Of a stretch of 64,000 nt of DNA, positions 25,313-35,420 are shown piece by piece. The DNA comes from Bacteroidales bacterium. Its GTDB lineage: Bacteria > Bacteroidota > Bacteroidia > Bacteroidales > P3. The position numbers and the translations under genes are program-made. The DNA lies in contig JAGBOF010000031.1 in NCBI GenBank assembly GCA_017633985.1, positions 1-64,000 of the forward strand, read 5' to 3'. How positions within the stretch are numbered: the first letter of the stretch is position 1; each line of letters opens with the position of its first letter. The notes beneath the pieces were generated by a model, which saw only the letters and a program-made list of their open reading frames with translations, was not told the DNA's origin and searched no databases.

Positions 25313-28240
25313 ATGAAAAAAACGATATTTATACTGATTGCATTACTGTGTTCGGTTAATATTTTTGCGGATAATTACCCTATAGCAAAGCGTAAGGGCA
25401 GGGCTAAAGCGGTTAAGAAGATTATGATGTCAATGACCGAAAAGCAGATGATAGGGCAGATGTTCATGATAGATTCTTATTCAGTTTATGATACGCTTCA
25501 GATAAAGAAAGTGTTCAGACAGATTGACAGTAACTGTGTCGGCGGAGTTTGTTTCTTCAAAGGCAACCAAAAAGACCTTGTCCGTATGAATAAGGCATAT
25601 AACCGGCGCAGTAAAATTCCTTTGTTTACGGCTATTGATGCGGAATACGGCCTTGGGATGCGTATGACAGACGGTACCGTGATACCTATGGCTATGACAA
25701 TGGGTGCTTTGCCTGAAAATGAATATTATCTTGTCAATGAAATAGCAAAAAATGAAGCCCGTCAGTGTAAATCATTGGGTATAAACATAAATTTTGCTCC
25801 CGATGCCGACATTAATATCAATCCCGACAATCCTGTGATAAATATGCGGTCATTCGGGCAGGATAAAACAAAGGTTGCGCACCTTGCAAAAGAATATTTC
25901 TCGGGTCTTCAGTCACTTAACGTAATGGCGACGGTAAAACATTTTCCCGGACACGGAGATACCAAAACCGATTCGCATAAAGCAACGCCTGTTATTACGC
26001 ATGACAAAAATTTTATAGATTCTTTGGACAGTTATCCGTTCAGATATGCCGTTGATAACAAGGTTTGGGGCGTTATGGCTGGGCATTTGGAGATAGCTTC
26101 GCTGACAAAGAATCCCAATATTCCGTCTTCGGTCAATGAAGATATCATAAACGGATATTTAAATGACGATTTGGGTTTTGAAGGCTTGGTATTTACCGAC
26201 GCAATGAACATGAAAGGGCTTACGGACAGATACGGCAAAGGCGAGGCAGAGGTATTGGCTGTTTTGGCAGGCGTAGACATAATACTTATGCCCGAAAATA
26301 CGGATACGGCTATAAGTGCGGTTATCAGGGCTGTGAATGAAGGCAGAATACCGCGTAAACTTATCAAAGAAAAATGCAGAAAGATTTTGTTATGGAAGTA
26401 TGACATGGGATTGTTTGACAATAACTGTGAATTTAAAGTCCCTGACAGTAAAATAACAGACCAATCCGATACATTGTCTTATAAGATTTACCGCTCGGCA
26501 GTAACATCCGTTATGAAAAACTCCGATGCCACGGGATTGGAAGCCTATAATGATACGGTGGTCTTGCTGGCTGTGGGACCGACGCAATATAATACATTGG
26601 TAAACGGACTAAATGAAAAAATACCTGTTGTGTTCAAGAGGATAACTGCGGAAATGAAAGCCAAAGAATGTGATTCCGTTTTGGCGTCCTTGCCTAAAGA
26701 TAAACGTATATATACTCTTGTGGCAGGAGGTAAGTTTGCCAAATCATCGTCTTATTACGGCGTACCTACGGGAACGTTTCCCGTTTTGAAGAAGATATGT
26801 AATGCGGTAGAGAATAATAATTATATGGTATTGTTCGGCAATGCCTATTTCTTAAAGTACATTGATACGGCGTTCAGGTTCGATGATATTTTGGTGGCAT
26901 ACGAAAACAACACCCTTTCCCAACGTGCCGTTGCCCACGTATTGCTTGACAATCAAATACCGCGCGGAGTTTTGCCTGTAACTGCCCGTAAAGAGCACGT
27001 TATTATAGAGCAACAACCTGAAGAAACCGCAAATGAAAGCGGTTATGAATTGTTTGCCGATCAGGGTGTGGATACAAATGTTCTTAAAAGCATAGACAGT
27101 ATAGCACAAGAAGGTATAAAACAGCATGCATATCCCGGTTGTCAGATATTGATTGCGAAAGACAATAAAATAATATTTGACAAAAATTACGGATATCACA
27201 CATACGATTCGCTTATACCCGTAGCGGATAACACGGTGTATGACATTGCTTCTTTAACGAAGGTTATGGCGACAACGCTTGCGGTAATGAAACTGACACA
27301 AACGGGAAAAATTCATTTGGATGACCCGATAAAAAAATACGTACCCGAATACAAGCATGTAAAATTCGGTAAACTTACCGTCAGGGAGTTGCTTTCCCAT
27401 TACACTACGCTGCCTGCGACTTATCTTTTCTGGACAAAAACTCTTAAAGACGGTAAATTGGATATGGATGTGTATGATTACAACGTCAGAATGGATGAAA
27501 ACTACATTCCTGTTACCGATTCGTTGTTTATAAAGAAGTCTCATTTGGCTACGATGCGTAAACAATTGAAAGACGTCAAGCTTAAAGACCAACAATATAC
27601 CTATTCGGATTTGAATTTTCTGCTTTTGCAATACATGGTTGAGAATGTAAGCGGAAAGAGTCTTGATAAATATATGGAGGATGAGTTCTACAATAAGATG
27701 GGACTGCACAATACTTGTTTCAATCCGCTTGACAAAGGAGTAAGCAAAGAAAATATTGCACCGACAGAGTATGACACCGTATTCAGACATCAATTAATTC
27801 ACGGCACTGTGCACGATCCTATGGCGTCATTGCACGGCGGAGTTTGCGGTAACGCAGGCGTTTTTTCCGATGCACATGATATTTACAAAATATGCAGTAT
27901 GCTTTTGAATAACGGCGAGTTTGACGGAGTAAGATATCTTGACAGCACAACTATCGCCATGTTCAACCACAGATGGTATCAAGATAAAAACATAAGACGC
28001 GCATTGGGATTTGACAAACCGTTTATTTCTTCGGTAAGTACGCATTGCAGCAAATATGCACCGCAGTCTTCTTACGGTCATTCGGGATTTACTGGAACTT
28101 ACTTCTGGGTAGATCCGGATAACAAGACGGTGTTTATATTTTTGTCCAACAGAGTGCAACCATACGCAACGCCTAACAAGTTGGCATCAATGAATATAAG
28201 GACGGATATCAACGATTTAATCTATAAACTCTTCAAATAA
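25313..28240 (+). CDS. GH3 beta-N-acetylhexosaminidase-like/serine beta-lactamase-fold fusion
   Basis: A secreted 975-residue envelope enzyme with a signal peptide (cleavage near residue 19). The N-terminal GH3 domain (about 30-390) has the NagZ-like KHFPGHGDTKTDSH motif near 208 and the TDAMNMKG nucleophile region near 296. A GH3 C-terminal-like domain spans about 420-580. The C-terminal part (about 600-975) is a class C beta-lactamase/DD-peptidase fold with SLTK near 645, YSD near 763 and HSG near 922. This fusion is widespread in Bacteroidetes and fits peptidoglycan turnover. The third position of the YSD motif is Asp-like rather than Asn. The TIGR02757 gene starts 5 bp downstream. Confidence 0.9.
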   Translation: MKKTIFILIALLCSVNIFADNYPIAKRKGRAKAVKKIMMSMTEKQMIGQMFMIDSYSVYDTLQIKKVFRQIDSNCVGGVCFFKGNQKDLVRMNKAYNRRSKIPLFTAIDAEYGLGMRMTDGTVIPMAMTMGALPENEYYLVNEIAKNEARQCKSLGININFAPDADININPDNPVINMRSFGQDKTKVAHLAKEYFSGLQSLNVMATVKHFPGHGDTKTDSHKATPVITHDKNFIDSLDSYPFRYAVDNKVWGVMAGHLEIASLTKNPNIPSSVNEDIINGYLNDDLGFEGLVFTDAMNMKGLTDRYGKGEAEVLAVLAGVDIILMPENTDTAISAVIRAVNEGRIPRKLIKEKCRKILLWKYDMGLFDNNCEFKVPDSKITDQSDTLSYKIYRSAVTSVMKNSDATGLEAYNDTVVLLAVGPTQYNTLVNGLNEKIPVVFKRITAEMKAKECDSVLASLPKDKRIYTLVAGGKFAKSSSYYGVPTGTFPVLKKICNAVENNNYMVLFGNAYFLKYIDTAFRFDDILVAYENNTLSQRAVAHVLLDNQIPRGVLPVTARKEHVIIEQQPEETANESGYELFADQGVDTNVLKSIDSIAQEGIKQHAYPGCQILIAKDNKIIFDKNYGYHTYDSLIPVADNTVYDIASLTKVMATTLAVMKLTQTGKIHLDDPIKKYVPEYKHVKFGKLTVRELLSHYTTLPATYLFWTKTLKDGKLDMDVYDYNVRMDENYIPVTDSLFIKKSHLATMRKQLKDVKLKDQQYTYSDLNFLLLQYMVENVSGKSLDKYMEDEFYNKMGLHNTCFNPLDKGVSKENIAPTEYDTVFRHQLIHGTVHDPMASLHGGVCGNAGVFSDAHDIYKICSMLLNNGEFDGVRYLDSTTIAMFNHRWYQDKNIRRALGFDKPFISSVSTHCSKYAPQSSYGHSGFTGTYFWVDPDNKTVFIFLSNRVQPYATPNKLASMNIRTDINDLIYKLFK

Positions 28241-28245
28241 CGGTT

Positions 28246-29004
28246 ATGGTAAGCGTTGAAGATGCACGGCTATTAAGAGATTTGGCATTAAAGTACGAAA
28301 CTACGGAATTTATAAGCGACGATCCCGTAAGTTTTCCGCACCGCTACAAAGAGGTATGCGATATAGAAATATCGGCATTCATTGCCCAGTGGTTGGCTTA
28401 CGGTAAAAGGGAAATGTTTCTGCGTGTTTTGGATATGTTGGGGCAAAAAATGGGAACCTCACCGCATCTGTATATAAAAAACCGCGGCTTTGAAGAATTT
28501 AAAGACGATGATACCTGTTTGTACAGGTTTTATAAAAAACGGGATCTGTATTTCCTTTGTTCAAAGTTGCATGAGGTTTATTTCGAATGTTACGGCGGCG
28601 GATTGACAATGCAGGAAGTTCTGAAAAAACGCATAGACACGGATTTTCCGTGCAGTTTCAAGGCGGTATTGGAGTGTCTTGCTTCGATTTTCGGCTCTGT
28701 TAACGGAATACCTGATAATACAGCATCGGCATGTAAGCGTCTTTGCATGTTTTTGCGTTGGATGGTAAGGAAAAGTTCGCCTGTGGATTTCGGTTTATGG
28801 AATATTGTCAAAACGGAAGATTTGATTATTCCGTTGGATACGCATGTTTTTCAGCAAAGCAAACGGTTTAATTTGACAATGCGCAAAAATGCTGATTTCA
28901 AGACCGCAGTTGAGATAACCGAGGGGCTTAAACAAATTTTTCCCAACGACCCCGTGCGGGCGGATTTCGCCCTTTTCGGTTACGGAGTTAATAACAAAAA
29001 TTAG
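28246..29004 (+). CDS. TIGR02757 (DUF2400) family protein
   Basis: A 252-residue cytoplasmic protein of unknown function. The N-terminus DDPVSFPHRYK and EISAFIAQWLAYGKREM, and the C-terminal PLDTHVFQQSKRFNLT and DPVRADFALFGYGV, match the family. It resembles all-helical HhH-like folds, but a role is not established. It follows the GH3 fusion gene by 5 bp and is probably its operon partner. Confidence 0.85.
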   Translation: MVSVEDARLLRDLALKYETTEFISDDPVSFPHRYKEVCDIEISAFIAQWLAYGKREMFLRVLDMLGQKMGTSPHLYIKNRGFEEFKDDDTCLYRFYKKRDLYFLCSKLHEVYFECYGGGLTMQEVLKKRIDTDFPCSFKAVLECLASIFGSVNGIPDNTASACKRLCMFLRWMVRKSSPVDFGLWNIVKTEDLIIPLDTHVFQQSKRFNLTMRKNADFKTAVEITEGLKQIFPNDPVRADFALFGYGVNNKN

Positions 29005-29126
29005 CTTTAAGCCGATACGGATTATTGATAAGCGTTTTTACGCCCGTAAAGCCTTATTACAGTTTGATCATTTTGTGTTTTTATGCTGCCGTATTTCATA
29101 AAAATACAGCCCATTTGCTTATTGGT

Positions 29127-29238
29127 GCCGCCCCGTGGCTGATTATTTCAGAAAAAACCCTTTTTTTACCCTAAAAAAAGGGTTTTTTTGACTCAAAAAA
29201 ACAGTTTTTTTCGGATTATTACGGCAAGGGGCGGCGGC
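29127..29238. repeat. 112-bp palindrome-ended repeat, copy 2
   Basis: Left arm GCCGCCCCGTGGC and right arm GGCAAGGGGCGGCGGC are inverted. Between them are three A-run/triplet/T-run hairpins with triplets CCC, GGG and CAG at 29158, 29180 and 29202 (22-bp steps). The linkers are ACCCT and GACTC. No ORF and no target-site duplication are evident. The region 29005-29126 before it shows no recognisable feature. Confidence 0.88.
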
Positions 29239-29274
29239 AAAACAATAAAGGGCGGAAATTTTATGCGAATCTGT

Positions 29275-29305
29275 TTTGTTTATACGGAATAATTTTATAT
29301 CTTTG
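29275..29305 (+). promoter_or_regulatory. Promoter of the flippase-glycogen operon
   Basis: TTTG at 29275-29278, exactly 19 bp, TATCTTTG at 29298-29305, followed by GCAAG; 26 bp before the ATG at 29332. This is the best match to the Bacteroidetes consensus in the window. Confidence 0.8.
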
Positions 29306-29331
29306 CAAGTAATTAAAACGGTAAGACACCT

Positions 29332-30786
29332 ATGAAGAAGTTTTTTGTTACAAATCTTTTCTTTTTGCTGACGCTTAATATACTTATTAAGTCGTTTTGG
29401 ATATTGGGAATAGACAGAGGCGTTCAGAATACTTTGCCTTCGGGTGAGTACGGGATATATTACGCTCTTTTGAACTTCACTTATTTGTTTAATATCATAC
29501 TTGATTTCGGTGTAACATCGTTTAACAACAGAACAATAGCACAAAATGCCGTTTTGTTGAAGAAATATTTTGCCAAAATCATACCATTACGCTTTGTTTT
29601 GGCGGGTGTTTACGCCGTAGTGCTGTTTGTGGTGGCTTATTTGACTTCTTACGATTCCTATGCGTTTCATCTGCTTAAGTGGTTGTGCGTATTTCAGATT
29701 CTTACTGCGTTTTTGACTTATTTAAGGAGTAATATTTCGGCTCTTATGCTCTTTAAAACCGACAGTTTGCTGTCCGTGATGGACAAAACACTGACAATAA
29801 TCTTTTGTTCCGTCATGTTGTGGACGCCTTTTCTCAAAGGCGGTCTGAAAGTCGATTATTTCGTATACGCACAAGTCTTGAGTATGGGATTAAGCGTATT
29901 GACGGCATTGATAATATGCCTTTGGAAGACCGGTTTTGTGCGGATTAATTGGGATAAGAAGTTTATGTTAGCGGTTTTAAAGGCTGGTTTCCCTTATGCA
30001 TTGCTCACATTGCTGATGTCTTTTTACAACAGAATGGATACGGTTATGCTTGAAAGAATGCTTAAAGACGGTAAGATTGCTTCGGAAATATATGCTTCGG
30101 GCTTCAGATTGGTGGACAGTGTCAATATGGTGGCTTATCTGTTTTCCGTAATACTGCTTCCTTTGTTTGCGAAGTTGATTAAAGACGGTGGCAACGTAAA
30201 AGAGATAATCAAAATATCGTTCCATTTGCTTTTGCTTATATCAGTGGGTTTTGCGGCAGTGAGTGTGACTTATTCAAATGAGCTTATGGCGCTTTTATAC
30301 AACAAACACATAGAAGAATCTTCGCAGGTGTTCAAAATATTATGCTTTTGTTTTATACCCGTCAGCATGACCTATATTTTCGGAACGCTTTTGACGGCTA
30401 ACGGATCGCTTAAGAAACTTAATAAAGTGGCTGCAGGTGGAATGATAATCAATATAGGCATCAATCTTTTGCTGATTCCCGGGTATGCTGCGCAGGGAAG
30501 TGCTTATGCGGCATTGACTGCACAGACTGTTACGGCATTGTTGCAGATTTTGATAGCAATAAAAATTTTTGATATAAAGATTTCATTAAAATATTGTATG
30601 AAAATAGCGGCGTTTTTACTGCTTTGTGCAATTTTAACCGCCGCTGTAAGTAAATTGGAACTGTATTGGGTTTATAAACTGCTTATTACTTTGGGACTTT
30701 TCGTAGTTTGTGCATTTGTTTGCAGGATATTCTCGGCTAAAGAACTCAAAGCGTATGCATTATCAGTGATAAAGGATAAGATATGA
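29332..30786 (+). CDS. Polysaccharide flippase (Wzx/MATE-like)
   Basis: A 484-residue inner-membrane protein with about 12-14 hydrophobic segments, of the oligosaccharide-lipid flippase superfamily. FYNRMDTVMLERMLKDG near residue 225 is the typical mid-protein loop motif of this family. Its stop overlaps the start of the debranching enzyme by ATGA, so it heads the glycogen gene set even though glycogen is cytoplasmic. Its own substrate is unknown. Confidence 0.82.
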   Translation: MKKFFVTNLFFLLTLNILIKSFWILGIDRGVQNTLPSGEYGIYYALLNFTYLFNIILDFGVTSFNNRTIAQNAVLLKKYFAKIIPLRFVLAGVYAVVLFVVAYLTSYDSYAFHLLKWLCVFQILTAFLTYLRSNISALMLFKTDSLLSVMDKTLTIIFCSVMLWTPFLKGGLKVDYFVYAQVLSMGLSVLTALIICLWKTGFVRINWDKKFMLAVLKAGFPYALLTLLMSFYNRMDTVMLERMLKDGKIASEIYASGFRLVDSVNMVAYLFSVILLPLFAKLIKDGGNVKEIIKISFHLLLLISVGFAAVSVTYSNELMALLYNKHIEESSQVFKILCFCFIPVSMTYIFGTLLTANGSLKKLNKVAAGGMIINIGINLLLIPGYAAQGSAYAALTAQTVTALLQILIAIKIFDIKISLKYCMKIAAFLLLCAILTAAVSKLELYWVYKLLITLGLFVVCAFVCRIFSAKELKAYALSVIKDKI

Positions 30787-32756
30787 AAGAGATTTATTTT
30801 AATAAGGACGAGTTATTGAATCTGGAATTCTCATTAAACCGTGAGATATTGCGTGCCAATATGTCCAATGTGTTTGCATGTACTACTTTGGCGGGATGTA
30901 ATACCCGTAAATACCACGGTCTTTTGATTGCCCCGCAGCCTAAAATAGACAATGAGAACCATGTACTGTTGTCTTCGCTGGACGAAACTGTTGTTATCAA
31001 CAATCAGGAGTTCCATTTGGCATTACATCAATACAAAGGCGGCGTTTATTACCCCAAAGGGCATAAATACCTTGAGTCTTATTCGCTTAAAGATTTACCT
31101 GTAACCACTTTCCGTATTGCAGACGTTATTTTAACCAAGCAAATGCAGATACAGGAACGGCAGGACAGACTTCTGATAAAATATACTTATCCTTCGGACG
31201 GTGCCAATGACTTGTCCTCTGCTGAAAGCATGACAATAAAACTAAATCCTCTGCTGGCATTCCGTCAGGTACATAAACTGTCGGTGAAAAACTCCTCTGC
31301 GGACACTTCATACAGGGAAATAGACGGAGGAGCAGCCTTCAGAATGTATCCTTGTTACACTCCGCTTTGCATACAATTCTCTAAAAAAGTAAAATATGAG
31401 CATGCCCCTGATTGGTATTATGATTTTGAATACATAAAAGAGCGTGACAGGGGTTACGGATATACGGAAGATTTGTTTATGCCGGGAACATTTTCTTTTG
31501 AGATACATAAAGGAGAAAGTGTTTACGTGTCCTGCGGTACGGAAGAGTGCAATCCGTTTTTGCTTTCGCAGGATTTTAAACGTGAGACGTCAAACCGTTT
31601 CAGCATAACAACCATGGAAGACGTGTTAAAGCGGGCTGCGAGAATGTTTTTCTGCCGTAAGGGTACGGACGTTGACGTTATTGCGGGATTTCCGTGGTTC
31701 GGCAGATGGGGCAGGGATACTTTCATTGCTTTGCCGGGGCTTTGTTATGCGGTTGATGATATGCATCTGTTGATTAATGCAACAGATACGATGCTTAAAG
31801 ACTTTAAAGACGGTTTGTTCCCTAATATAGGCAGCGCCGATAAGGCGGCATATAACAGCGCCGATGCTCCTTTGTGGTTTTTCTGGTGTTTGCAACAGTA
31901 TGCGGCAATGACAGGGGAACGTAAATACGTATGGGAACATTACGGTAAGGTAATGAAATTGGTTATCCATGCCTTTGAACAGGGTTTACCTAATATAAGA
32001 ATGGAAAGCAATTATCTTTTGTATCAAGGACAGGACGGAAAAGCCCTTACATGGATGGATGCCGTCATAGAAGGCAATCCTGTTACCCAGCGCAAAGGTT
32101 ATGCCGTTGAAATTAATGCATTATGGTACAATGCCGTCATGTTTACCAAATCTTTGGCGGAGGAATTTTGCGACGATGCTTTTGTAAACAAATGGAATGA
32201 CTTTGCAACCGTATTTCCTAATGTGTTCAAACAAACGTTTTGGAGTAAGGACTTGGGTTATTTGGCAGATTGTGTATACGCAAGCAATAAGGATTTTTCG
32301 GTACGGCCTAACATGATATTTGCCGTGAGTTTGGAATACTCGCCTTTATCAATCAAAATAAGGCAATTGATTGTGGAAAAAGTTAAAAAGGAATTGCTGA
32401 CACCGCGCGGCCTTTGTACATTATCGCCGAAGGATATTAATTATCACGGACATTATTACGGTAATCAGCAACAAAGGGATAGGGCTTATCATAACGGAAC
32501 TGTATGGCCGTGGCTTACGGGGGCGTTTTGCGAAGCTTATTTGCGTGTTTACGGCAGTGAAGGTGTTGATTACGTTATGCAGATATACAAAGGTTTTGAG
32601 GAGGTATTGTGTGAGTATTGCGTAGGCAGTATTGCCGAAATTTATGACGCAGATCCTCCGTTTAAACCAAACGGAAGTATATCCCAAGCGTGGAGTGTGG
32701 GGGAGATTATGCGTATAAAATATTTGACGGAGCAATATAAATACGTTGCGAAATAA
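30783..32756 (+). CDS. Glycogen debranching enzyme (amylo-alpha-1,6-glucosidase type)
   Basis: A 657-residue enzyme with a GDE N-terminal beta domain (about 1-240) and a C-terminal (alpha/alpha)6 GDE_C domain (about 280-650). FPWFGRWGRDTFIALPG near residue 305 holds a catalytic acidic residue, and AYHNGTVWPWLTGAF lies near 580. It removes alpha-1,6 branches from glycogen. It overlaps the flippase gene by 4 bp and precedes the synthase by 16 bp. Confidence 0.92.
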   Translation: MKEIYFNKDELLNLEFSLNREILRANMSNVFACTTLAGCNTRKYHGLLIAPQPKIDNENHVLLSSLDETVVINNQEFHLALHQYKGGVYYPKGHKYLESYSLKDLPVTTFRIADVILTKQMQIQERQDRLLIKYTYPSDGANDLSSAESMTIKLNPLLAFRQVHKLSVKNSSADTSYREIDGGAAFRMYPCYTPLCIQFSKKVKYEHAPDWYYDFEYIKERDRGYGYTEDLFMPGTFSFEIHKGESVYVSCGTEECNPFLLSQDFKRETSNRFSITTMEDVLKRAARMFFCRKGTDVDVIAGFPWFGRWGRDTFIALPGLCYAVDDMHLLINATDTMLKDFKDGLFPNIGSADKAAYNSADAPLWFFWCLQQYAAMTGERKYVWEHYGKVMKLVIHAFEQGLPNIRMESNYLLYQGQDGKALTWMDAVIEGNPVTQRKGYAVEINALWYNAVMFTKSLAEEFCDDAFVNKWNDFATVFPNVFKQTFWSKDLGYLADCVYASNKDFSVRPNMIFAVSLEYSPLSIKIRQLIVEKVKKELLTPRGLCTLSPKDINYHGHYYGNQQQRDRAYHNGTVWPWLTGAFCEAYLRVYGSEGVDYVMQIYKGFEEVLCEYCVGSIAEIYDADPPFKPNGSISQAWSVGEIMRIKYLTEQYKYVAK

Positions 32757-32760
32757 AAAA

Positions 32761-32766
32761 AGGAGG
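32761..32766 (+). promoter_or_regulatory. Strong Shine-Dalgarno deciding the glycogen synthase start
   Basis: AGGAGG with a 6-nt spacer to the ATG at 32773. Most genes in this window have only A-rich leaders, so this one stands out. Confidence 0.75.
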
Positions 32767-32772
32767 CAGTCA

Positions 32773-34089
32773 ATGAAAGTTTTAATGTTCGGATGGGAGT
32801 TTCCGCCTCATATATCGGGAGGTTTGGGTACGGCTTGTTACCGTATGACGGAAGCATTGGTGAAAAGGAATGTAAATATTTTGTTTGTCGTGCCGAAGAA
32901 ATATCAGGATACGGCACAGAACGGTTCCCATATAATAGGGGCTGATTGTACCGACGTACATATAGGCGATATTGACAAGACAAAAGAGATTTTTAAAACA
33001 GTGCAACAAAGCCTTAATCTGTCTTTCATCCAAGTCAATTCTTTATTGGTGCCTTATATCGGGCAGAGAGATTATTATAATATAACCAACCGCAGTTTTG
33101 AGGAGTTGAAAGGACATTATGCCCGTGATTTTCATAATTCCGTATCAATGTACCGCCGTTTTGATTTCAGCGGAGGCTACACTGAAAACCTTATGGAGGA
33201 AGTTGATAAATATGCCGTGGTTGCCGCCCAGATTGCAAAGGAGAATGATTTTGACGTTATACATTGCCACGATTGGCTTACCTACAAAGCGGGCATTATT
33301 GCAAAGCAAATATCGGGTAAACCGCTTATTGTGCATGTCCATGCAACTGAATACGACCGCAGCGGGGAAAATGTAAACAGTAGGGTGTATGATATAGAAA
33401 AGGCGGGAATGGATAATGCCGACCGTATAGTCACTGTAAGTAATTATACCAAGCGTATAGCCGTTAAAAGGTATTTTCAGCCTGCGGATAAGATAACTAC
33501 GGTTTATAACGGTATTGATTACGGCGGTAATATGTTGCAAAAAAAGAAGAATCCGTTTAATAAAAAGATCGTAACGTTTTTAGGTAGGGTTACATTCCAG
33601 AAAGGACCGGATTATTTTATAGAAGCGGCGGATAAAGTGCTTAAAAAAGACAAGAATATTATCTTTGTAATAGCAGGAAGCGGCGATATGTTAAACCGTA
33701 TGGTTGCTTTGGTTGCCAGAAAGCGTATTTCGCAGAACTTTTTCTTCACGGGATTTTTGCGTAATAAGGAAGTGGACGAAATGTTTGCAATGAGCGACGT
33801 ATATGTCATGCCTTCGGTGAGCGAACCTTTCGGAATATCGCCTTTGGAGGCTATGAGGGACGGCGTTCCTACTATTATAAGCAAGCAAAGCGGCGTAAGC
33901 GAAATAGTTTCCTATGCTTTGAAGGTGGATTTTTGGGATATTGATGCGATGGCTGACGCTATTTACGGACTGACGCATTACAAGGCTTTAAGCAATATGA
34001 TTGTCGCCAATGCGGGCAGGGAAATAAGGAAGATAACATGGGATAAAGCCGCCGAAGAATTGGAACAAATTTACAGTAAATTATGTTAG
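32773..34089 (+). CDS. Glycogen synthase-like glycosyltransferase (GT5/GT4 fold)
   Basis: A GT-B glycosyltransferase of about 438 residues. FGWEFPPHISGGLGTACYR at the N-terminus is the sugar-nucleotide/acceptor loop, and EPFGISPLEAM near residue 352 the C-terminal donor-site motif. I chose the ATG at 32773, preceded by a perfect AGGAGG at 32761-32766, instead of the upstream ATG at 32746 inside the previous gene. Together with the debranching and GH57 enzymes it probably forms a glycogen synthesis/turnover unit. Exact donor specificity is inferred. Confidence 0.88.
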   Translation: MKVLMFGWEFPPHISGGLGTACYRMTEALVKRNVNILFVVPKKYQDTAQNGSHIIGADCTDVHIGDIDKTKEIFKTVQQSLNLSFIQVNSLLVPYIGQRDYYNITNRSFEELKGHYARDFHNSVSMYRRFDFSGGYTENLMEEVDKYAVVAAQIAKENDFDVIHCHDWLTYKAGIIAKQISGKPLIVHVHATEYDRSGENVNSRVYDIEKAGMDNADRIVTVSNYTKRIAVKRYFQPADKITTVYNGIDYGGNMLQKKKNPFNKKIVTFLGRVTFQKGPDYFIEAADKVLKKDKNIIFVIAGSGDMLNRMVALVARKRISQNFFFTGFLRNKEVDEMFAMSDVYVMPSVSEPFGISPLEAMRDGVPTIISKQSGVSEIVSYALKVDFWDIDAMADAIYGLTHYKALSNMIVANAGREIRKITWDKAAEELEQIYSKLC

Positions 34090-34091
34090 CA

Positions 34092-34180
34092 AAAAATAAG
34101 ACGCCGTTTTAAGAAATTAAAACAACGTTTGAGTAAAATAATCAGGCGTTTTAAAATGATGAAACAGCGTTTTAATTTTA
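34092..34180. repeat. 21-bp register array (CGTTTTA word)
   Basis: CGTTT words (ACGCCGTTTTAAG, ACAACGTTTGAG, AGGCGTTTTAAAA, ACAGCGTTTTAAT) have their G at 34106, 34127, 34148 and 34169, exactly 21 bp apart. The array sits within the glycogen operon, between synthase and GH57. Confidence 0.85.
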
Positions 34181-34241
34181 TATTAAGCTTTAAAGGCAAA
34201 ACAACAGGATAAAAAGAGGGTATAAAATATATAAAGGAGCT

Positions 34242-35417
34242 ATGAAATCAATATGCTTTTATTTTCAGGTGCATCAACCGTTCCGTTTGAGACCTTATAA
34301 ATTTTTTGAGATAGGCAAACGTCATAATTATTATGATGATGTTCAAAACGCATGGTTGTGCCGCCGTATTGCGGACAAGTGTTATCTGCCTGCCAACGCA
34401 ACTTTTTTGAACCTTATACACAAATACGGCCAGCAGGTGCGAATTGCTTACAGTATAACGGGAACTGCAATGGAACAATTCGCCAGATACACACCCGAGG
34501 TTATAGATTCTTTCAAACGTTTGGTTGATACGGGATGCGTAGAGTTGTTGGGAGAGACATATATGCATTCTTTGGCGGCGTTAAAAAGCAAGGAAGAATT
34601 CCGTGAGCAGGTAAAAATGCATTCGGATCTGATGAAAGAGGTTTTCGGTGTCACTCCGCGGGTTTTCCGTAACACGGAACTTATCTATTCTGACGGAATA
34701 GGCCGCATTGTCCATGATTTGGGATTCAAAGGACAGTTGATGGAGGGAGCCAAACAGGTTTTGGGTTGGCGGAGTCCTAATTTCGTGTACGAACACAGGG
34801 ATAAAAACGGATTGCGATTGCTTATGAAAAACTTCAGATTAAGCGACGATATAGCCTTTCGCTTTTCCCAACAATCGTGGAGCGAATGGCCGCTGACGGC
34901 AGATAAATTCGCAGATTGGATACATGAATTGCAGGATACGGAATGCGTAAATCTTTTCATGGATTACGAAACTTTCGGCGAGCATCAATGGAAGGAAACG
35001 GGTATATTCGATTTCCTTAACGCAATGCCCGAAGAGATTTTCAAAAAAGGCGATATCAATTTCTTAACTCCGGGTGAAATTATAACAACTTACCAACCTA
35101 AAGAACCTATTGCATGTGAATATCCCGTTTCATGGGCAGATGAAGAAAGGGATCTGTCGGCTTGGCTTGGCAATGACCTGCAGGATGACGCATTTGAGCA
35201 GATTTATTCCTTGGAACAGCAGGTTAAAGCAACGGGTAATGAGGATTTGATTTCTGTTTGGCGACATTTGCAGACCAGTGATAACTTTTATTACATGTGT
35301 ACGAAGTGGTTTTCCGACGGAGACGTGCATAAATACTTCAATCACTACAATACGCCGTACGAAGCGTATATTAACTACATGAATATATTGTCAGATTTCC
35401 GTCTTACGCTTAATTAA
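34242..35417 (+). CDS. GH57 family alpha-amylase/glucanotransferase
   Basis: A 391-residue cytoplasmic glycoside hydrolase. Family motifs in order: FQVHQPF at the N-terminus, GETYMHSL near 105, the nucleophile region RNTELIYSDG near 143, and the acid/base region FMDYETFGEHQW near 240. An AAGGAG sequence lies just before the ATG. Its neighbours point to a role in glycogen or maltodextrin remodelling. The next gene begins 3 bp after its stop. Confidence 0.9.
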   Translation: MKSICFYFQVHQPFRLRPYKFFEIGKRHNYYDDVQNAWLCRRIADKCYLPANATFLNLIHKYGQQVRIAYSITGTAMEQFARYTPEVIDSFKRLVDTGCVELLGETYMHSLAALKSKEEFREQVKMHSDLMKEVFGVTPRVFRNTELIYSDGIGRIVHDLGFKGQLMEGAKQVLGWRSPNFVYEHRDKNGLRLLMKNFRLSDDIAFRFSQQSWSEWPLTADKFADWIHELQDTECVNLFMDYETFGEHQWKETGIFDFLNAMPEEIFKKGDINFLTPGEIITTYQPKEPIACEYPVSWADEERDLSAWLGNDLQDDAFEQIYSLEQQVKATGNEDLISVWRHLQTSDNFYYMCTKWFSDGDVHKYFNHYNTPYEAYINYMNILSDFRLTLN

Positions 35418-35420
35418 ACC

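Noticed and set aside
29127-29238. Insertion sequence or transposon
   Set aside because: The element is only 112 bp with no ORF and no target duplication; the inverted arms alone do not show transposition.
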